A DNA stretch of 9,169 nucleotides, taken from NCBI GenBank assembly GCA_013329175.1, contig DUKR01000066.1:366-9534 (forward strand), given 5' to 3'. Under the pieces are notes generated by a model. It had not been told where the DNA came from. It searched no databases and saw only the letters and a program-made list of their open reading frames with translations. The position numbers were made by a program, and so were the translations under genes. Positions 4,676 through 9,169 of this stretch are shown here, piece by piece (the stretch's first letter is position 1; the number at the start of each line of letters is the position of its first letter). Source of the DNA: Candidatus Woesearchaeota archaeon (GTDB lineage: Archaea; Nanobdellota; Nanobdellia; Woesearchaeales; UBA11716).

Positions 4676-6083
4676 GCAGGAGGTTCCTCAGCATCCCCTT
4701 TACTTCCTCAGGAGCTGCGGTTCCCCTTGATTTTTGCATCACATGGCCGACAATGAAGTTCAGGGATTTCTCAGAGCCATTCTTATAATCCTCAACAGCC
4801 TTTGTGCTTTCGGCAATAGCCTCCCTGCACCACTGCTCAAGCTGGTCTGAATCAGACACCGCCAAAAGACCTTCCTTTTCCACATACTCTTGCATGTCAA
4901 ATGAGGCATCCATCAATTTCTCGATAAGCCGCTGCCCTGTCTTTTCAGTAATTTTTTTCCCTGAGACAAGCCTGAAGAGGGTGAACAATTGCCTCTCGTC
5001 TACCTTTGCGTCTGTGATGGATTTTTTGTTGTAGTTGAGCACTCTCAAAAGCTCCCTGCGAATCCACCGTGCCGCAAAGACTGGCTTTATGCCCTCCTCC
5101 AATGCCCTTTCAAAAAGCTCTGCAAGCTCAAGCTCTGAGGCTACAATCTCTGCATCTGTCCTGTCCACTCCTAAGCCTGCATACCGCTGTATCTTCTGAG
5201 GGGCAAGCTCAGGCATCCTCATTCTGACCTCTTCAATCATCTCTTTTGTGATAGTTATGGGGACAAGGTCAGGGTCAATGATGTAGCCGTAATCAGCCTC
5301 CGTCTCCTTGGTGCGCATGGAAAAGGTGATTCCCTTGTCAGCATCCCAGCCTCTGGTTTCCTGCACTCTATTTTTTCCGTCATTGATTTCCTGCTTCTGC
5401 CTGGCAACCTCGTAGATGAGGGCGCGCTCTATCTCTTTGAACCCTGTAATGTTCTTTATCTCAACCCTGGTGTAGCCTGATTCCCTTATCGAGAGGTTTG
5501 CGTCAGCCTTTATGATGCCATCATTGGCGTCAAATATGTTGAGGTAGCCTAAGGTTGTGATGAGCTGCTTCATGAAGTCCCTTGCTTCTTCAGGAGATGC
5601 CATACAAGGCTTAGTCACTATCTCCAATAAGGGGGAGCCTGAGCGGTTGTAGTCAACAAGGACAAAGGGGCTCTCCTGCATTGACCCCTGGTGGACAAGT
5701 GAAGCAGGGTCTTCTTCCAGGTGAATGCGGATAAATCCTACCTCCTTGCCATCCTTTAATGCGAGCTTTCCACCTGAGCAGATAGGCAGCTCGTACTGGG
5801 TTATCTGATAGTTCTTGGCAAGATCCGGATAAAAATAGGATTTTCGGGAGAAGATGAGCTCACTCGCCAGCTTGGACTGGGTTGCAATGCCCATGCGAAG
5901 GGCATACTCTATGACTTTCCTGTTGACGACAGGCTTGCTTCCAGGATGTCCAAGGCACACAGGGCATATCAAGGTGTTGGGCTGCTCCGCTTTTCTGTTG
6001 GGGCAGCCGCAGAAAAGCTTGGTTTTAGTGTTAAGGCCAGCATGGACCTCAAGCCCGATGACTATGTCGGTTGTGAATTGCAT
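4656..6083 (-). CDS. gatB: Asp/Glu-tRNA(Asn/Gln) amidotransferase subunit B
   Basis: GatB binds the misacylated tRNA and activates (phosphorylates) its side-chain carboxylate so that ammonia from GatA can convert Glu-tRNA(Gln) or Asp-tRNA(Asn) to the amide form. The protein has 475 residues. It starts MQFTTDIVIGLEVHAGLNT, matching the family IGLEVH-LNTKTKLFC signature. Cys25, Cys27, Cys40 and Cys43 form the usual zinc site. DYNRSGSPLLEI and DPDLVPI follow, and the C-terminus is a YqeY-like helical domain that contacts tRNA. The frame extends 32 codons further upstream, but that part overlaps gatA. The chosen ATG at 6083 has GAAGGA 7 nt upstream and lies 4 nt after the gatA stop. The family does not distinguish the tRNA substrate; in many archaea GatDE makes Gln-tRNA and GatCAB makes Asn-tRNA. 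The last few residues come from the dispersed repeat. Confidence 0.93.
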   Translation of the reverse strand: MQFTTDIVIGLEVHAGLNTKTKLFCGCPNRKAEQPNTLICPVCLGHPGSKPVVNRKVIEYALRMGIATQSKLASELIFSRKSYFYPDLAKNYQITQYELPICSGGKLALKDGKEVGFIRIHLEEDPASLVHQGSMQESPFVLVDYNRSGSPLLEIVTKPCMASPEEARDFMKQLITTLGYLNIFDANDGIIKADANLSIRESGYTRVEIKNITGFKEIERALIYEVARQKQEINDGKNRVQETRGWDADKGITFSMRTKETEADYGYIIDPDLVPITITKEMIEEVRMRMPELAPQKIQRYAGLGVDRTDAEIVASELELAELFERALEEGIKPVFAARWIRRELLRVLNYNKKSITDAKVDERQLFTLFRLVSGKKITEKTGQRLIEKLMDASFDMQEYVEKEGLLAVSDSDQLEQWCREAIAESTKAVEDYKNGSEKSLNFIVGHVMQKSRGTAAPEEVKGMLRNLLRNTSAL

Positions 6084-6087
6084 TTGG

Positions 6088-7491
6088 TTATCCTTCAAGG
6101 ATCTCCCCCAGGCGAAAAAGAATGTGTTCGTTGAAGTGATCAGCAGTAAGAAGGGTGCCAACAGGCAATCCCTGAGCATTCCCCGAGGGCAGATTCATAT
6201 GAGGGAGGCCCGCAAGGTTAGGCCCTACAGTCAAGGCATCAAGCATGTATTGGGCTAAGGGCGTGAGGTTACCTATCTCTTCAAACGTCGGGGGGAGGAT
6301 GGGGACTGTCGGGCTGAGGAGAGCATCATAGCTCTTGAAGAGTTCTCTGTATTCCTCAATGATTTTTGTACGTACCTTTGCTGCCTTGAGGTAGTAGGCA
6401 TCTCTGTAGCCAGCCATCCTTGCAAACGTGCCAAGGATGACCCTTCGCTTGGCTTCTTTGCCAAAGTTCCTGCTCCGGACATCAGAAAAGTAATCGTTGA
6501 AGTTCCCTTTAAGTTGCTCTGCTTTGCCATAGCGCATGCCGCAGTATTTTGCAAGGTTGGTTGACGCTTCTGCTGTTGCAAGGAGATAGTAGGTTGCTAT
6601 GGCAAATTCCTTTACTGTTGGCAGCGCCACCTCTTTGCAGGCGATGCCTTTCTGCCTGAGCCTCTCAATGACTTTTTTGGTGTGCTCCTGTATGGGCTCT
6701 GCGATGCCATCGCCCATGACGTAACTGATGATGCCTATTCTCATCTCTTCAGGATTTTTTTCCTTGTGCTTCTGCCGCTGGCCATGGGGTACGCTTGTGG
6801 CGTCTTTCTCATCATGCTGTGCGATGATATCAAACATAAGCCTTGCCTCAGCTATGCTCTTCGCCATTGGTCCAATCTTATCCAGGCTGTTGGCATAGTC
6901 AAGGAGCCCATAGCGGGAGACGGCGCCGTAGGTAGGGCACAATCCGACTACCCCGCAGAATGAAGCTGGATTGACAATTGAGCCTCCCGTGCTTTCAGCA
7001 AGGGAAATATGGGGGAAGTCTGCTTTTTGCGTGATGCCTGCTGAGCCGCCAGATGATCCTCCGCAGGAGCGCTGCCTGTCAAAGGGGTTGAGGGGCTTTT
7101 GATGCCCTATCCCCACATTAGCTGAGAATCCTCCAAAGCCAAATTCGTCCTGGCTTGTTTTTCCAATGATGATTGCACCTTCCTCCCTGAGAAGCTCTAC
7201 GGCTGTAGCATCAAAGACTGGCTTGTAGCCTTCAAGAATCCGTGAGCCGGCGGCGCTTTCCACTCCTTTGACGCAGATACAGTCCTTGACTGAAACAGGG
7301 ACGCCTGCCAGCTTTCCTTTGGGGTTGCGCTTTACCTGCTCTGCCTGCTCCAGGGCATTTTCTTCGCAGATGGTGGTGAAGTAGTGGTATTCAGCATTTA
7401 TCCTCTTTATTTTCTGGAGGACTTCCTTTATGCTCTGCACGGGGTCTATCTTTCTGGCCCTTACTTTTTCTGCGAGTTCTCTGGCGTCCAT
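6088..7491 (-). CDS. gatA: Asp/Glu-tRNA(Asn/Gln) amidotransferase subunit A
   Basis: GatA is the amidase subunit; it hydrolyses glutamine and channels ammonia to GatB. The protein has 467 residues and belongs to the amidase signature family. The Lys/cis-Ser/Ser triad is visible as Lys69 (VSVKD), Ser147 (CGGSSGGSA) and Ser171 (STGGSI). The conserved segments KRRVILGTFA and LDALTVGPNLAGLP, which carry the residues usually linked to glutamine binding, are present. In the nucleophile motif the usual GSIR(Q/N)PA reads GSIVNPA, so the conserved Arg is Val. The start has no Shine-Dalgarno sequence but has a TATA-like element 25 bp upstream. It follows the cyclophilin gene by 48 bp and precedes gatB by 4 bp. 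Confidence 0.93.
   Translation of the reverse strand: MDARELAEKVRARKIDPVQSIKEVLQKIKRINAEYHYFTTICEENALEQAEQVKRNPKGKLAGVPVSVKDCICVKGVESAAGSRILEGYKPVFDATAVELLREEGAIIIGKTSQDEFGFGGFSANVGIGHQKPLNPFDRQRSCGGSSGGSAGITQKADFPHISLAESTGGSIVNPASFCGVVGLCPTYGAVSRYGLLDYANSLDKIGPMAKSIAEARLMFDIIAQHDEKDATSVPHGQRQKHKEKNPEEMRIGIISYVMGDGIAEPIQEHTKKVIERLRQKGIACKEVALPTVKEFAIATYYLLATAEASTNLAKYCGMRYGKAEQLKGNFNDYFSDVRSRNFGKEAKRRVILGTFARMAGYRDAYYLKAAKVRTKIIEEYRELFKSYDALLSPTVPILPPTFEEIGNLTPLAQYMLDALTVGPNLAGLPHMNLPSGNAQGLPVGTLLTADHFNEHILFRLGEILEG
6091..6096 (-). promoter_or_regulatory. Ribosome binding site of gatB
   Basis: GAAGGA on the minus strand lies 7 nt before the ATG at 6083, inside the last codons of gatA. It fixes the gatB start and indicates translational coupling with gatA. 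The far-upstream alternative start has no such support. Confidence 0.65.
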
Positions 7492-7511
7492 GTTGAAGTG
7501 GTTCAGTCAAA

Positions 7512-7519
7512 AGATAAAA
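7512..7519 (-). promoter_or_regulatory. Possible internal promoter upstream of gatA
   Basis: TTTTATCT on the minus strand is centred about 25 bp before the gatA ATG, in the 48-bp gap after the cyclophilin gene. It is a weaker TATA box than the others, but the spacing and the lack of a ribosome binding site fit a leaderless gatA-gatB transcript in addition to any read-through. Confidence 0.45.
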
Positions 7520-7539
7520 GTTAGGCGCGCGCTGTTTGC

Positions 7540-8193
7540 CTATTCCTCTATCGTTATCGTGCTGATGACAACGGGCTCCCTTGGCCGGTCCCCAGGCAGG
7601 GTCTCAACTTGTGCAATCCTGTCAATGACTTCCATGTTTTCTATGACTCTCCCAAATACAGGATGTTTTGAGCTTGTAGGTGGCTTGTCATAATCAAGGA
7701 AAGTGTTGTCAACAAGGTTGATGAAGAACTGGCTGCCGCCGGTGTCCTGGCCGCGGTTTGCCATGGAAATCGTGCCTCTTACGTTTGATGAGCCTTCATA
7801 GAACTCATCCTCTATAGTATAGCCTGGGTCCCCTGTGCCATCGCCACTGGGGTCGCCTCCCTGTATCATGAAATTCTTGATGACGCGGTGGAACGTAAGG
7901 CCGTCGTAGAAGCCTTCTTTAGCCAGCTTCCTGAAATTGCCTGCCGTAATCGGCGCATTGTCCTCAAAAAGTTCAATTTTAAATGTTCCATAGTTGGTGT
8001 TGAATGCTGCTACAGGGTTTTTTTGGTTTGATTTTTCCATGGTGAATGGTTCCTTCGTTATGCTTTCCGTTGCTTCAGCCTTGCCTGCTGCTATCTGGCT
8101 GGCTGGCGCCTTGGTGTCCTGTGCTTGCTGCTGTGCTGCGCATCCCGCAAGGATGAGCGAGAAAATGGCAATTGCTATGAGTGCTGCCTTCAT
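7540..8193 (-). CDS. Cyclophilin-type peptidyl-prolyl isomerase, predicted lipoprotein
   Basis: The enzyme catalyses cis-trans isomerisation of prolyl peptide bonds and here probably acts on exported proteins. The N-terminus is a lipoprotein signal: Lys2, a hydrophobic core (about 4-15), and the lipobox LILAGC with Cys18 as the predicted lipidated residue. A Gln/Ala/Thr-rich linker (about 19-60) follows, then a full cyclophilin domain (about 61-217). Active-site residues are visible: Arg103 (FHRV), Phe108, Met109 and Gln111 (FMIQGGD), Gln155 and Phe157 (GSQFFI), and His177 (HPVFG). The Trp of human CypA is Phe165, followed by an insertion before His177. The start is supported by GGGGTGA 7 nt upstream. 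It lies 14 bp after gatC and 48 bp before gatA, within the gat operon, with no known functional link to tRNA amidation. Confidence 0.93.
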   Translation of the reverse strand: MKAALIAIAIFSLILAGCAAQQQAQDTKAPASQIAAGKAEATESITKEPFTMEKSNQKNPVAAFNTNYGTFKIELFEDNAPITAGNFRKLAKEGFYDGLTFHRVIKNFMIQGGDPSGDGTGDPGYTIEDEFYEGSSNVRGTISMANRGQDTGGSQFFINLVDNTFLDYDKPPTSSKHPVFGRVIENMEVIDRIAQVETLPGDRPREPVVISTITIEE

Positions 8194-8200
8194 CTTTTGT

Positions 8201-8207
8201 TCACCCC
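8201..8207 (-). promoter_or_regulatory. Ribosome binding site of cyclophilin gene
   Basis: GGGGTGA on the minus strand, containing the GGTGA complement of the 16S rRNA 3' end, lies 7 nt before the ATG at 8193 in the short gap after gatC. It indicates translation from an internal position of a polycistronic mRNA. Confidence 0.7.
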
Positions 8208-8492
8208 TTATACCGCCTTTGGCCCCTTGAAGAAGCCGTCCTTGGTGTGCTGTGAGAGGGAGAGCGCTTCAGCCTGGGAGATGCATCCTTCTTCAGCATC
8301 TTCCCTCCACCTATCCCGTAGCGGGAGCGGGTGGAAGCTTGGCTTTATCCCTTCGGTGTCGGCTTTTGCAAGGATACGGAAGTAGTCAAGGACTCCCCTG
8401 AGCTGGGGCAGAAACTCATCCGCCTCTTCGTCTGTCAGGCTGAGGCGTGCCGTGCTTGCGACGTGGGTGATAAGCTCTTTATTTATTTCCAT
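8208..8492 (-). CDS. gatC: Asp/Glu-tRNA(Asn/Gln) amidotransferase subunit C
   Basis: GatC is the small subunit that wraps around GatA and GatB and stabilises the complex. The protein has 94 residues, a normal length. Family features are visible in order: an N-terminal helix ending HVASTARLSL, the helix EEADEFLPQLRGVLDYFRIL, the DTEGIKPSFHPLPLRD segment, then REDA and a C-terminal DGFFKGPKAV. The ATG overlaps the last 14 nt of rdgB. There is no ribosome binding site, but a good TATA box is positioned in rdgB about 28 bp upstream, so gatC can be expressed from its own near-leaderless transcript as well as from rdgB read-through. Confidence 0.92.
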   Translation of the reverse strand: MEINKELITHVASTARLSLTDEEADEFLPQLRGVLDYFRILAKADTEGIKPSFHPLPLRDRWREDAEEGCISQAEALSLSQHTKDGFFKGPKAV

Positions 8493-9078
8493 TGGAGGGT
8501 GAAAAGCGGGGGTGGTTATTTATAGTTTGCTGTCTCTCCAGAATATGCGTTTTGAGCTTTTCTGCTGCAATTCTTCTGAAGATCTTTGTGGATTCTACGT
8601 TACCCATCTCGGCATAGGTTACATTGCTGCCGTCAGGGATGAACACCACATCGTGGGCAAAGCCTTTTGTCCCTCTTGGATTCTCTGCAATGGTGCCATC
8701 TTCTTTGCCTATGAAGCTTATGGGATGCTTTCCTGGCTCACAATAGCCTAGCGAGACCTGATAGCAGGCTGATCGGTCGGCTTTTCCTTCAAGGAGCTTG
8801 ATGAGGCCTTTTGGGCCAAGCGTTTTCCATGAGTAAGAGGTATAGGGGCCTGGGAAGCCATGCAATGCATTGATGAATATCCCTGAGTCGTCAACAACAA
8901 CTGGCTTTTTGAAATGCTCGGCGCAGTGTTTTGCTCCAGTCTCTGCAATTTTTCTTTGATCATCAGCCTGTATCTCATCATATTCGTAGTCGAGATGCTC
9001 TATGCTTATTTCCGGCTCAAAGATTGCCTTGTATTCACGAAGCTTGTCATGGTTGTGGGTGACGAGGAAGAGCCTCAT
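8479..9078 (-). CDS. rdgB: XTP/dITP pyrophosphatase (RdgB/HAM1 family), altered SHR motif
   Basis: The family hydrolyses non-canonical purine nucleotides (XTP, ITP, dITP) to monophosphates and keeps them out of DNA and RNA. The protein has 199 residues, normal for the archaeal type. Family segments are MRLFLVTHNHDKLREY at the start, YDEIQAD, VVDDSGIFINALHGFPGPY with the catalytic-site acidic residues, GYC and the C-terminal EMGNVESTKIFRRIAAEKL. Two base-recognition motifs differ from the family: GFGYDP reads GFAHDV, and the Ser-His-Arg of NxxSHRxxA appears as IFRR, losing Ser and His. Substrate range may be changed. The frame is open 20 codons further upstream to 9138, but the family begins at M(K/R)(I/L)xxVT and a TATA box lies 26 bp before 9078, so this start is preferred. 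Confidence 0.9.
   Translation of the reverse strand: MRLFLVTHNHDKLREYKAIFEPEISIEHLDYEYDEIQADDQRKIAETGAKHCAEHFKKPVVVDDSGIFINALHGFPGPYTSYSWKTLGPKGLIKLLEGKADRSACYQVSLGYCEPGKHPISFIGKEDGTIAENPRGTKGFAHDVVFIPDGSNVTYAEMGNVESTKIFRRIAAEKLKTHILERQQTINNHPRFSPSNGNK
8517..8524 (-). promoter_or_regulatory. TATA box of gatC, inside rdgB
   Basis: TATAAATA on the minus strand is centred about 28 bp before the gatC ATG at 8492 and lies within the last codons of rdgB. The match and spacing equal those of the stand-alone genes, so the gat genes probably have a promoter independent of rdgB. Confidence 0.7.
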
Positions 9079-9099
9079 ACAGCAAGAAAAAAGATGCTC

Positions 9100-9107
9100 C
9101 TTTAAAA
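9100..9107 (-). promoter_or_regulatory. TATA box of rdgB
   Basis: TTTTAAAG on the minus strand is centred about 26 bp before the ATG at 9078, predicting a leaderless transcript for the rdgB-gat operon. It excludes the longer start at 9138, which lies upstream of the promoter. Confidence 0.65.
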
Positions 9108-9118
9108 TGTTAGCGGAA

Positions 9119-9164
9119 GAGTTTGTTGGGAAAAGCAATTATGGAAAATTGCGCTAGTTATAGC
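9119..9164 (+). repeat. Inverted repeats and possible repeat fragment at window end
   Basis: GCAATT (9135-9140) pairs with AATTGC (9147-9152) around a 6-nt loop, and GCTA (9153-9156) pairs with TAGC (9161-9164). The 21-mer at 9119-9139 beginning GAGTTTGTTGGGAA resembles the dispersed-repeat segment GAGCTTNNNGGGAA (16 of 21 positions shared with the inverted fragment at 4217-4237). These lie upstream of the rdgB promoter and could be regulatory or belong to an element cut by the window edge. Evidence is weak. Confidence 0.3.
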
Positions 9165-9169
9165 AAAGT

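Noticed and set aside
6084..6179. Longer gatB start giving a hydrophobic 32-residue leader
   Set aside because: It overlaps gatA, GatB is cytosolic, and the start at 6083 has a well-placed ribosome binding site and matches the family N-terminus.
9079..9138. Longer rdgB start at 9138
   Set aside because: The extra 20 residues have no family match and the start lies upstream of the promoter at 9100-9107.
1..9169. tRNA, rRNA, CRISPR array or insertion sequence
   Set aside because: No T-loop/acceptor patterns, no regular spaced repeats, and no transposase or integrase frames were found.

Overview
This looks like chromosomal DNA of an archaeon, probably a DPANN-type lineage (Woesearchaeota-like; this assignment is inferred from protein character, not from a search). 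The evidence is an archaeal/eukaryotic ribosomal protein eS17, an archaeal uL11, an archaeal-type short XTP/dITP pyrophosphatase, and a consistent promoter layout: seven genes have a TATA box centred about 25-30 bp upstream of the start codon, so most first-gene transcripts should be leaderless or nearly so. Shine-Dalgarno sequences appear only at genes inside the operon.

Left half, plus strand: one copy of a ~115-bp dispersed repeat (1-115), then four separately promoted genes. These are eS17 (161-355), uL11 with an unusual ~85-residue C-terminal extension (452-1198), amidophosphoribosyltransferase PurF (1306-2865), and an AAA+ ATPase with a DUF4143-type C-terminal part (2952-4166). The ATPase promoter carries an operator-like palindrome.

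Centre: a 489-bp convergent intergenic region (4167-4655). On the minus strand it holds a hairpin followed by seven T residues and a long pyrimidine tract, both reasonable termination signals for the minus-strand operon. It also contains a GC-rich stretch with no recognised gene and a second copy of the ~115-bp repeat (4561-4675), which runs into the 3' end of gatB.

Right half, minus strand, read from right to left: rdgB, gatC, a lipoprotein cyclophilin, gatA and gatB. The three Gat subunits form the tRNA-dependent amidotransferase that makes Gln-tRNA(Gln) and/or Asn-tRNA(Asn). The cyclophilin sits between gatC and gatA, and rdgB overlaps gatC by 14 nt.

Most of the window is housekeeping. 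The parts least explained by known genes are the dispersed repeat, the palindrome at the ATPase promoter, the uL11 extension, the cyclophilin inside the gat operon and the altered base-recognition motif of RdgB. No CRISPR array, tRNA, rRNA or transposase gene was seen.
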